Below, in pieces: positions 51,923 through 59,175 of a stretch of DNA of 64,000 bases (positions are counted from its first letter, which is position 1; every line of letters begins with the position of its first letter). The stretch is taken from assembly GCA_029960065.1 (NCBI GenBank), contig JASCOF010000007.1:186001-250000 (forward strand). Reading direction: 5' to 3'. The notes below the pieces were generated by a model. It ran no database searches. It saw nothing but the letters and a program-made list of their open reading frames with translations, and was not told the DNA's origin. Position numbers and translations under genes: made by a program. This DNA comes from Flavobacteriaceae bacterium PS02336. Its GTDB lineage: Bacteria; Bacteroidota; Bacteroidia; Flavobacteriales; Flavobacteriaceae.

Positions 51923-53395
51923 CTAATCTAACTTAAACCAATTTTTTACTTCTTTTGCGATTGAATCTTTTATTTCGGGATTTTCAAACTCATTTGTTGC
52001 GGCATTATATTGATAATCTTTCTGCCATTTTTTATAATTTGAAGCTACTTTTTCAATTGCATCGCAAATGTAAAAAAGCTCTTCATTACTCATAATCGGA
52101 TGTAAAGACAAACGAACCCAGCCCGGTTTATTGGCTTGGTTTCTCTCCAATAATTCATTCGTAATTTCTGCCGATTTCTTTTCATTAATATTAAAAAGAT
52201 AATGTGCATATGTACTCGCACACGACCAGCCTCCGCGAACCTGAATTCCGAAACGGTCATTCAAAAGTCTTACGATCAAATTGTAGTGAATGTCTTCAAT
52301 CACAAAAGAAACACAGCCAATTCTTTCTGTCGTTAAATCTCCTAAAATAGAAAGTCCTTTTATTTTTTGAAGCCTTGAAAAACAGAGACTCAGCAGTTCT
52401 TTTTCTCTTTTTTTAATATTCGAAACTCCCATTTGCTCTTTTAATTCTAAAGCCAAAGCCGTTCGAATTACTTGTAAAAAACCTGGAGTTCCGCCGTCTT
52501 CCCTAACTTCTATTACATCGCTGTAACAATATTTCCCCAACGGATTCGTCCATTTTACGTTTCCCCCGCCTGGATTATCTGGAAATTCAGATTGGTACAG
52601 TTTTTCATTAAAAACCAAAACACCGCTCGTTCCAGGTCCGCCTAAAAATTTATGCGGCGAAAAGAAAATAGCGTCCAGCTGTTCTTCTGGATCTTTAGGA
52701 TGCATGTCGATTGTAACATAAGGTGCAGAAGCAGCAAAATCAACAAAACAAAGTCCGCCGTTTTGATGCATGATTTTCGCCAATTCATGATAAGGCGTGA
52801 TAATTCCAGTCACGTTTGAACAGGCTGTAAAAGAGCCGATTTTCAGACTTCTGTCTGCATATTTTTTAATTGCATCAGAAAGCGCTTTCAGATCGACTAA
52901 ATTATTTTCGTCCGGCGGTAGAATTACGACTTCAGCATTGGTTTCATACCACGGAACCTGATTCGAATGATGTTCCATATGTGTAATAAAAACTACAGGA
53001 CGATCTTCTTCATAATTTGTTCGCAGCCCCATAATTCGCTGCAGTTTCGACAAAGCAGCAGTCATTCCTGTTCCCGTTGTGATCAAAACATCTGACTCAT
53101 TTGCATTTACAGATTTTTTAATACTATCTCTGGCATATTGATAAGCATATGTCGAAGTTTTTCCTGTCTGACTTGAAAGCGAATGCGTATTGGCAATCAT
53201 TGGACCAATTTTGTTGAGCATGATATCCTCGATCGGAACGTATAATCTGCCGCTGGCGACCCAATCTGCATAAACCAGATTTTGTTCTCCATAAACCGAT
53301 TCAAATGTATGATCAATTCCTACTGTATTTTCTCTAAACTTAGAGAAGTAACACTCTAATTCAATTGGTTCTGTTGTTGTCTCAATAGCATTCAT
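51923..53395 (-). CDS. PLP-dependent class V aminotransferase / cysteine desulfurase-like enzyme
   Basis: 490 aa fold-type I enzyme. The Schiff-base Lys249 lies in FFSPHKFLGGPGTSG. GSFTACSNVTG is near 187. Near residue 385 VRGGWSCASTYAHYLF has a Cys at the place of the catalytic Cys of SufS-type desulfurases, so a C-S lyase or desulfurase role is possible. Longer than SufS (about 405 aa), mainly at the C-terminus. On the minus strand behind the TlpA gene, separated by a palindromic repeat (53463-53563). Confidence 0.83.
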   Translation of the reverse strand: MNAIETTTEPIELECYFSKFRENTVGIDHTFESVYGEQNLVYADWVASGRLYVPIEDIMLNKIGPMIANTHSLSSQTGKTSTYAYQYARDSIKKSVNANESDVLITTGTGMTAALSKLQRIMGLRTNYEEDRPVVFITHMEHHSNQVPWYETNAEVVILPPDENNLVDLKALSDAIKKYADRSLKIGSFTACSNVTGIITPYHELAKIMHQNGGLCFVDFAASAPYVTIDMHPKDPEEQLDAIFFSPHKFLGGPGTSGVLVFNEKLYQSEFPDNPGGGNVKWTNPLGKYCYSDVIEVREDGGTPGFLQVIRTALALELKEQMGVSNIKKREKELLSLCFSRLQKIKGLSILGDLTTERIGCVSFVIEDIHYNLIVRLLNDRFGIQVRGGWSCASTYAHYLFNINEKKSAEITNELLERNQANKPGWVRLSLHPIMSNEELFYICDAIEKVASNYKKWQKDYQYNAATNEFENPEIKDSIAKEVKNWFKLD

Positions 53396-53462
53396 TTCCT
53401 TAGCATTTTAAATTTATTAACTATATTGTATTACTGTTTTTATTCCTATTTCCCTTTTTATT

Positions 53463-53563
53463 TGTCATCCTGAGGAACGAAGAGTCACACACGTAACTCG
53501 ACAAATATTGTCGATTCTGATTGTGTAATTTCTTGTGTGATCCTTCCTTCGTCAGGGTGACAA
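53463..53563. repeat. palindromic intergenic element R4
   Basis: Imperfect inverted repeat of about 30-base arms: left TTGTCATCCTGAGGAACGAAG, right complement reads TTGTCACCCTGACGAAGGAAG. An inner hairpin TCGACAA/TTGTCGA lies in the middle. Located between the TlpA and PLP-enzyme genes, both minus strand. The shared TGTCA-CCTGA start relates it to R3. Confidence 0.75.
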
Positions 53564-53579
53564 GATTGGGTATTTTTAA

Positions 53580-54569
53580 TCAAATCTTTTTATCTAAAAG
53601 TGATTTTAGTGTTGCTTGCAGTTCTTCTCCCTGAAGATTTTTGGCTACTATTGTTCCATTTGAATCGACTAGATAATTTCCAGGAATAGCTCTAATTCCA
53701 TACAATTTTGCAACGGCGCTATTCCAGAAAAGCAAATCCGAAACGTGTAACCAAGTCAAATTATCATCCTGAATTCCTTTAATCCAGTTTTCTTTCTTTT
53801 TATCCAATGAAATCCCTACAATATTGAATCCTTTATCATGAAATTCTTTGTAAGCCGCCACAATATTTGGGTTTTCTCTTCGGCAAGGACCGCACCATGA
53901 AGCCCAAAAATCAACTAAAGTGTATCCTTTTAAGTTTTCATAAAAATGAATTGGTTTTCCATTTGGGTCATTGGCTGTAAAATCAGGAGCTTTTTTCCCA
54001 ACTGCTAATCCGTCTAAAACTAAAGCCAAATCTTTTAGTTCTTTCACGTAAGTAGTACTCTGAAGACTTTTATCAAGTAAAGTAATGTTCTGTCTAATTT
54101 GTTCTGGCGACAATCTGTAAGACCAGTTTCTGTACAATACATAAGCCGCAACTATCGATTTAGGGTTTTCTGTAATGAATTTGCTGATTTCAATATCTTT
54201 CGATTTTTTGTACGCTTCAAACAAATCCTGAGAAGCAGAACCTTCAACAACAGAACTGCTGTAATATTTCTTCGGATTTAATTTTACCGTAATCGGACCT
54301 TTTTCAAGAAAAACATACAACGGACTGCTTGCTGTATTGACACTTAAACCATATAATTCGGGCGTTTTTACTTTAGTTTTAAAGCTAAAATTTCCGTCTT
54401 TCACTTGTACCGAATCAATTGTGGTAAACATTTTATTGTGAAATTTTTGCAGATAAACATATTGAGCAACAGTATCTACAACAGTTCCTTTTAATTGTAA
54501 ATTACTTTCCTGTGCTTGAGTTTGTAAAGCTCCAAAAAGCAGGGCAAAACCTAAGATTATTTTTTTCAT
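53580..54569 (-). CDS. TlpA-type thioredoxin-like protein with DUF4369 N-domain
   Basis: 329 aa. Signal peptide 1-20 (ending TQAQ). A DUF4369-like beta domain covers about 22-120. A thioredoxin domain covers about 190-329 with WASWCGPCRREN (Cys226 and Cys229) and the conserved cis-Pro segment AIPGNYLVD. Periplasmic disulfide or peroxide reductant. It is the first full-size gene after a SAM-I riboswitch and a 31-codon ORF on the same strand. Confidence 0.92.
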   Translation of the reverse strand: MKKIILGFALLFGALQTQAQESNLQLKGTVVDTVAQYVYLQKFHNKMFTTIDSVQVKDGNFSFKTKVKTPELYGLSVNTASSPLYVFLEKGPITVKLNPKKYYSSSVVEGSASQDLFEAYKKSKDIEISKFITENPKSIVAAYVLYRNWSYRLSPEQIRQNITLLDKSLQSTTYVKELKDLALVLDGLAVGKKAPDFTANDPNGKPIHFYENLKGYTLVDFWASWCGPCRRENPNIVAAYKEFHDKGFNIVGISLDKKKENWIKGIQDDNLTWLHVSDLLFWNSAVAKLYGIRAIPGNYLVDSNGTIVAKNLQGEELQATLKSLLDKKI

Positions 54570-54668
54570 TTTAGTTTGATTTTTAGTTTAAAATTGGATA
54601 AAAGTTTTTCCTAGACCGATTGAAAAAAAGGTCTTTAAATGTTATTTAAAAAAAAGTATGGGAGAATT

Positions 54669-54764
54669 TTACTTACGGCGCATTCGAAAGAAAGCAAGAC
54701 TGCTTTCTTCTAAAATTAAATTCAAAAGTTCGTAACCGGCATATAAAGTTGTGTCTGTTTTCAT
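54669..54764 (-). CDS. 31-codon ORF between SAM riboswitch and TlpA gene
   Basis: ATG at 54764, stop at 54669-54671. The peptide reads MKTDTTLYAGYELLNLILEE followed by SSLAFFRMRRK. It begins 57 bases after the riboswitch P1 end, behind an A-rich leader typical of this phylum, and stops 99 bases before the TlpA start. An amphipathic, Arg-ended helix. It may be a real small protein or a leader peptide; I do not recognise a family. Confidence 0.5.
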   Translation of the reverse strand: MKTDTTLYAGYELLNLILEESSLAFFRMRRK

Positions 54765-54821
54765 TTTAAAAAATAAAAAGTTTTACAAAGATGATCTTAT
54801 TCAGATTTTGAGGAAATCTTT

Positions 54822-54920
54822 CTTATCTGTCCGCCATGGCGGAAGGATTTAGCACCTTATTCGGCAACAGGTTGCTAAGACGTCAATGGGCCTATTCCCT
54901 CAGTCTTTCTGGATAAGTAT
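54822..54920 (-). promoter_or_regulatory. SAM-I (S-box) riboswitch
   Basis: On the minus strand: P1 CTTATC (54912-54917) pairs with GATAAG (54822-54827). Between them lie GAGGGA, GGCCCATTGACGTCTTAGC, GCAACC (54870-54875) and GGTGCTAAATCC (54845-54856), the conserved S-box core in order and spacing. A GCC-ATGGCGG hairpin precedes the 3' side of P1. It senses S-adenosylmethionine. A -7 box stands just upstream. No clear intrinsic terminator was seen between it and the next ORF, so the mechanism (transcription or translation) is undecided. Confidence 0.93.
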
Positions 54921-54942
54921 CATTCAGAACTTTTCTGTGATG

Positions 54943-54950
54943 CAAATATA
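54943..54950 (-). promoter_or_regulatory. -7 box ahead of the SAM riboswitch
   Basis: TATATTTG on the minus strand matches TAnnTTTG and ends 23 bases before the aptamer edge. A TTTG lies 14 bases further upstream, slightly closer than the usual -33 spacing. Confidence 0.65.
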
Positions 54951-55122
54951 CATATTAATTCTATCAAATTAGTAGTATTTAATATTATTTTTTAAAATTT
55001 ATTTTTAAAAGAGTTTAGAATCCCTTTAAAAACATTGTAAAACAACAAATTACTATGAAAATAATTTTAACTGTTTTTATAAATTAAAGTTTGAGATTAA
55101 AGCTGCATCTTCTTAAAAAGCA

Positions 55123-55152
55123 TAAAAAAACTCATTCCGTTTTGAAATGAGT
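55123..55152 (-). terminator. terminator after the 120-aa lipoprotein gene
   Basis: Stem ACTCATT/AATGAGT with an A-run on the left, which is a U-run on the minus strand. Confidence 0.75.
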
Positions 55153-55173
55153 CTAGAATTTATATTCAAAGAT

Positions 55174-55536
55174 TTATTTATTTTTTCTCCTTTTAGCACT
55201 TTCCGTCTGCAGTTCTACACTGTCTTTCTGCACTCCTTTTGAAGGCGTATAAGTCGAACCATCTGTAGCACTTTCTCCTGGTCCGGTTCCTGTGCCCGCT
55301 GTACTTTCAACTCCTTCTTTTTCCATATTCGTAATTTGAATACTTTTTGCAGCTGGTGAAGTACCGCCGGAACTTGTGCCAGAAACTTCTGCCGAATCTT
55401 TTGTCGTTTGCACCGTATCAACAGGTACTGAATTTGTATCTATTTTATCACTGTAACCATCATTTTTTTTACAAGAAAAAAATAATCCGATCATAAGTAC
55501 CAAAAATAAGGTTTTCAATTCCAATAAAGCTTTCAT
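55174..55536 (-). CDS. small low-complexity lipoprotein
   Basis: 120 aa. Leader ends LFFSC (lipobox, Cys22). The rest is Ser/Thr/Gly/Glu-rich and probably disordered, with TGTGPGESATDGSTYTPSKG (pieces) and a basic end SAKRRKNK. No domain recognised. Located between the SAM riboswitch region and the TonB receptor gene, minus strand. Confidence 0.65.
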   Translation of the reverse strand: MKALLELKTLFLVLMIGLFFSCKKNDGYSDKIDTNSVPVDTVQTTKDSAEVSGTSSGGTSPAAKSIQITNMEKEGVESTAGTGTGPGESATDGSTYTPSKGVQKDSVELQTESAKRRKNK

Positions 55537-55637
55537 AATAAATGTTTTAAATATTTATAAGAGCTAAGTAACCATTAATAAAACGGTTTATTTTACAGTA
55601 TTTCTATTAAATCTTATAAATTGGTTAGCTTGTCAAA

Positions 55638-55673
55638 TAAAAAAAGCCCGTAAATCAAAATTTACAGGCTTTC
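55638..55673 (-). terminator. terminator after the BtuB-type receptor gene
   Basis: Stem AAAGCCCGTAAAT/ATTTACAGGCTTT with a mismatch, A-run on the left. Confidence 0.78.
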
Positions 55674-55691
55674 CTTCACTAATAAAGTAAT

Positions 55692-57554
55692 TTAAAAAGT
55701 AACTAATTTTACTCCCAAAGTAAACCATCTTGAAGGCAGAGGCACTGCTCCTACTTCATAATAAGTCGCATTAAAGATATTCTGTGCATCTAAAAAGATT
55801 GTGAATTTATGAATAGACTGACTTACTCTAAAATCATTTACCCAGTAAGAAGGTCCGGTAATTCTCTCGTTGAAACGTGTTGCAAACAAGACAGAGAAAT
55901 TTTTAAACTGATAATCTATTGTATTGGTGATTTGATGTTTCAAAGAAGAAATTAGGTATTTTGAATAAATCTCAGTTCTGGAACTTTTAAATTCAGAATC
56001 CAAGTACGTGTATGCTAAAAGAATATTTAATCTAGAATCTTTAGAAAAGTCGAATCTGTATGTACCTCGTAAATTGATTCCGTTTGTATTTAAATCGCCT
56101 GTGTTCTGACTTTGCCAAGGCACTGTTGTCGCGTTACGCATCCAGTCGATATAATTGTCAATTTTTCTGTAGAAATAATTCGCATTCAAACTCAATGCTT
56201 TTTTATTGTATTTAAAACCAATTTCGCTTTGAAAAGCATTTTCAGAATCTAAATCGGTATTTCCAATGTTTCCGGTCTGTTTCAAATACAAATCTGTAAA
56301 CGACGGGATTCTTTGGCTTGTTCCAACATTACCAATAATTTTAAAGGCGTCTGTAATCGCATAACTTGCATCAAGTCCTGGATAAATCTGCCATTTGTAA
56401 TCTGAATTATAATTTAAGTAAGTTCCAATATTTACATCAAATTTTTCAGAAAAACTCGTTCTGTATTCTGCATAAACGCCCACATTTTCACGGTCATGAT
56501 CTCCAATATTAGACGAGTGAATGTTTTCGTTTCTAAATTCTGCTCCAAAACCAATCTCGCCTTTCGATAATTTTACTGTAGAGTTCAATTCTCCTGCAAT
56601 CGAATTGGTGTAATGCTGGCTTCTGCCTACATTTAAATTAGAATTTCCTAAATAACGATAATCATCATAATTGTATCGATAGGTTACTCTTGGCATAATT
56701 TTCCAGTTCTCAGTAATAGCATGTTTCGATTGAATATTGGCAAAAGTAGTCTGCACAATTTCTGTCGAATTAATATCACCCGGCGCTGCGTAAAAACCGT
56801 TTGCACCAAACCCATTATTAATATAACCCGCAGAACCTAAAATTTCATTAGAATCATTGATCTGAACATTCCCCTGATAGAAAATTTTATTGTTTTCGAA
56901 TGCCGTATTGTAACGGTAACCATTGCTTTTATCATGCGAAGCAAAAATTAAATGCTGTTGTTTTTCTTTTCCCAAAACTGCTCCAGCCTGCACACCAGTT
57001 CCGTAAAATGTATCGCCTGTATCGCGCGTATCTTTTTCAAAATTTGAACCTGCATAAGTGCTTACCAAAAATCCAGAATCTGCTGGCTTTTTAGTGATAA
57101 TATTAATCGCTCCGGTTAAGCTATTAATTCCGTAAATTCTTGCAGCCGGTCCGCGGACCACTTCAATTCTTTCGATAACTTCAACCGGAAGAGGCAGATT
57201 TAGCATGTTATGAGCCGTTTGAGAATCGATTACTTTAGCTCCATTCAGCAAAACAACAGTCTGCTCAAAACTTCCCCCGTCAACGCTTATATCGGCTTGA
57301 GTTCCAAATGGTCCTCTTTGTCTAATATCAACTCCATTTGCATATTGTAATACTTCCTGAAGCGTTCTTCCTGGAAGTTTTTTTATAGTTTCACTTGTAA
57401 TAACATAAACATTTCTGTTTTGTTTAGAAATTGGCGTATTAAAACGGTTTTCATTAATGATTACCTCGTTCATTTCATTTATCGAATCCTTTTTGGACTG
57501 TGCATAAATGTTTGAACAAATTACTGCAAGTGCAGCAAAGTAGATTTTTTTCAT
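55692..57554 (-). CDS. TonB-dependent receptor (BtuB-like), divergent from a MocR regulator
   Basis: 620 aa from the ATG at 57554; a longer frame adds seven residues (MPKKIDQ) before the signal peptide. Signal 1-18. TonB box region NEMNEVIINENRF. Plug with ISKQNRNVYVITSETIKKLPGRTLQEVLQYANGVD (pieces) and VEVIERIEVVRGPAARIYG, then ITKKP. The barrel ends GVKLVTF. No N-terminal carboxypeptidase-like domain, so it belongs to the compact cofactor/siderophore class. Only 66 bases separate it from the divergent MocR-type gene, so its substrate may be linked to that regulator. Confidence 0.88.
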   Translation of the reverse strand: MKKIYFAALAVICSNIYAQSKKDSINEMNEVIINENRFNTPISKQNRNVYVITSETIKKLPGRTLQEVLQYANGVDIRQRGPFGTQADISVDGGSFEQTVVLLNGAKVIDSQTAHNMLNLPLPVEVIERIEVVRGPAARIYGINSLTGAINIITKKPADSGFLVSTYAGSNFEKDTRDTGDTFYGTGVQAGAVLGKEKQQHLIFASHDKSNGYRYNTAFENNKIFYQGNVQINDSNEILGSAGYINNGFGANGFYAAPGDINSTEIVQTTFANIQSKHAITENWKIMPRVTYRYNYDDYRYLGNSNLNVGRSQHYTNSIAGELNSTVKLSKGEIGFGAEFRNENIHSSNIGDHDRENVGVYAEYRTSFSEKFDVNIGTYLNYNSDYKWQIYPGLDASYAITDAFKIIGNVGTSQRIPSFTDLYLKQTGNIGNTDLDSENAFQSEIGFKYNKKALSLNANYFYRKIDNYIDWMRNATTVPWQSQNTGDLNTNGINLRGTYRFDFSKDSRLNILLAYTYLDSEFKSSRTEIYSKYLISSLKHQITNTIDYQFKNFSVLFATRFNERITGPSYWVNDFRVSQSIHKFTIFLDAQNIFNATYYEVGAVPLPSRWFTLGVKLVTF

Positions 57555-57572
57555 TTGGTCAATTTTTTTTGG

Positions 57573-57580
57573 CAAAAGTA
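57573..57580 (-). promoter_or_regulatory. -7 box of the TonB receptor promoter
   Basis: TACTTTTG on the minus strand matches TAnnTTTG and ends 18 bases before the receptor ATG. It lies inside the 66-base MocR/TonB gap, where a bound MocR protein could affect both genes. Confidence 0.6.
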
Positions 57581-57620
57581 GTATCTTGCCGTACTAATCA
57601 AGTATGCCAGTTTTATAATT

Positions 57621-59111
57621 ATGAGTAGTCCGGTTGAAATTCCTTTTAAAAGCTTTATTCAGCTTAAGCCTGAAGAGAATACGGCGCTTTATCTTCAGAT
57701 TGTTTTTGAGTTTATAAAAGCCATTCAGACTGGTTTTCTACCTGAAGGCACAAAGCTTCCCGGCACGCGAATTCTCTGTAAAGTACTGGCTGTAAACCGA
57801 AATACATTAATTAAAGCTTTTCAGGATTTAGAATCACAGGGCTGGATTGAAACACTTCCAAACAAAGGAACTTTTATATTATCACAGCAGAAACAAAAAA
57901 ACAAAGCCGAATTTGCAATTTTAAAAGAACAGCTTCAATCTCCGTTCGATACAGGATTTACTTTTAAGCGTTCTACAATTCTCGAAAATCCAACAGAAAT
58001 CAGCAATCTTCCCTATCAATTTAATGATGGAATGCCCGATTTAAGATTGGTACAAACTGATGTTTTGGCGAGATTGTATGTGTCCAAATTAAAAAGACAT
58101 AAAAGTTCTAAAACCTATGAACAGATTCAGCTTCGTTCGCATTCCAATTTTAAAACTCAATTTTCAAATTATCTTAATCTTACTAGAGGAATCCGCATTT
58201 CGACTTCCAATCTTTTGACAACAAGCAGTCATGAAATCGGATTGTATTTGGTTACTAAAGTTTTAATAAATCCGGGAGACAAAGTCGTTGTTGCTTCTCC
58301 AGGTTATTATATGTCTAATATGACATTGACCAATACGGGTGCACAGATTATTTCGATTCCTGTAAATGAAGACGGAATTGACACTAAAAGATTGAAGGAA
58401 ATCTGTGAAACTTCTCCAATTCGAATGTTATATCTTACTTCCAATTACAATTATCCTACTACGATTTTGCTCAGTGCCAAAAAAAGAATTGAAGTTTTGG
58501 AATTAGCCAATCAATACGGTTTTGTGATTTTGGAAGACGATTATGATTTTGATTTTCATTACGATAATAATCCCGTTCTGCCTTTAGCCGCTTTCGATTC
58601 TCATCAGCGTGTGGTTTATATTGGTTCTTTTGGAAAATCGCTTCCATCTGGATTTAGTTATGGATTTGTTGCCGGACCTTCGGATTTTATTAAAGAACTC
58701 GAAAAACATCAAAACATCCTTGAACCAAGTATTGATGTCATGAAAGAACAGGTTTTAACAGAATGGATTTCTGAAGGTGAAGCGCATCGTCTTTCCAAAA
58801 AAAATAAAAAAATCTACAAAGAACGCCGTGACTTTTTTATTTCACTTTTGAATGAAAAATTAAAAGGAAAAATAAAATTTAAAATTCCGCCGAGAGGATT
58901 AGCCGTTTGGGTAGAATGGCTGGATGATTTTAATCTGATTAAATTTCAAAAAGAATGTGCTTCAAATGAATTATTTCTGCCAAAAACGATTTTATATCAA
59001 ACCAAAGATCTAACAGCAACTCGTTTAGGATTCGGGCATTTGGAAAGAGAGGAAATGGAAAAAGCAGTTTCTATTTTAAATAAAAGTCTCCAAAATATAC
59101 TGTCAGCATAA
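57621..59111 (+). CDS. MocR-family (GntR-HTH plus aminotransferase) PLP-dependent regulator
   Basis: 496 aa. Winged HTH of GntR type (about 8-85): LPGTRILCKVLAVNRNTLIKAFQDLESQGW (hallmark VNRNTLIKAF). Type I aminotransferase-like domain (about 120-480): ILEDDYDFDFHYD, and the PLP lysine in GSFGKSLPSGFSYGF. MocR proteins such as PdxR and GabR use PLP to sense vitamin B6 or an amino compound. Divergent from a TonB receptor, so uptake of that compound across the outer membrane may be the target. A terminator lies after the gene. Confidence 0.93.
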   Translation: MSSPVEIPFKSFIQLKPEENTALYLQIVFEFIKAIQTGFLPEGTKLPGTRILCKVLAVNRNTLIKAFQDLESQGWIETLPNKGTFILSQQKQKNKAEFAILKEQLQSPFDTGFTFKRSTILENPTEISNLPYQFNDGMPDLRLVQTDVLARLYVSKLKRHKSSKTYEQIQLRSHSNFKTQFSNYLNLTRGIRISTSNLLTTSSHEIGLYLVTKVLINPGDKVVVASPGYYMSNMTLTNTGAQIISIPVNEDGIDTKRLKEICETSPIRMLYLTSNYNYPTTILLSAKKRIEVLELANQYGFVILEDDYDFDFHYDNNPVLPLAAFDSHQRVVYIGSFGKSLPSGFSYGFVAGPSDFIKELEKHQNILEPSIDVMKEQVLTEWISEGEAHRLSKKNKKIYKERRDFFISLLNEKLKGKIKFKIPPRGLAVWVEWLDDFNLIKFQKECASNELFLPKTILYQTKDLTATRLGFGHLEREEMEKAVSILNKSLQNILSA

Positions 59112-59117
59112 TAAAAA

Positions 59118-59158
59118 AAGTATCAAAATCTTCCAATTATAGAAGACTCTGATACTTT
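59118..59158. terminator. bidirectional terminator
   Basis: A 17-bp interrupted stem (59118-59134 with 59142-59158) between the convergent MocR and sulfatase genes, with an A-run on the left. Confidence 0.85.
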
Positions 59159-59175
59159 GGTTAAATAGTTATATT

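Noticed and set aside
51923..53395. Assignment of the PLP enzyme as SufS
   Set aside because: It is about 85 residues longer and no suf genes are adjacent. Only the Cys segment and fold agree, so the call was kept general.
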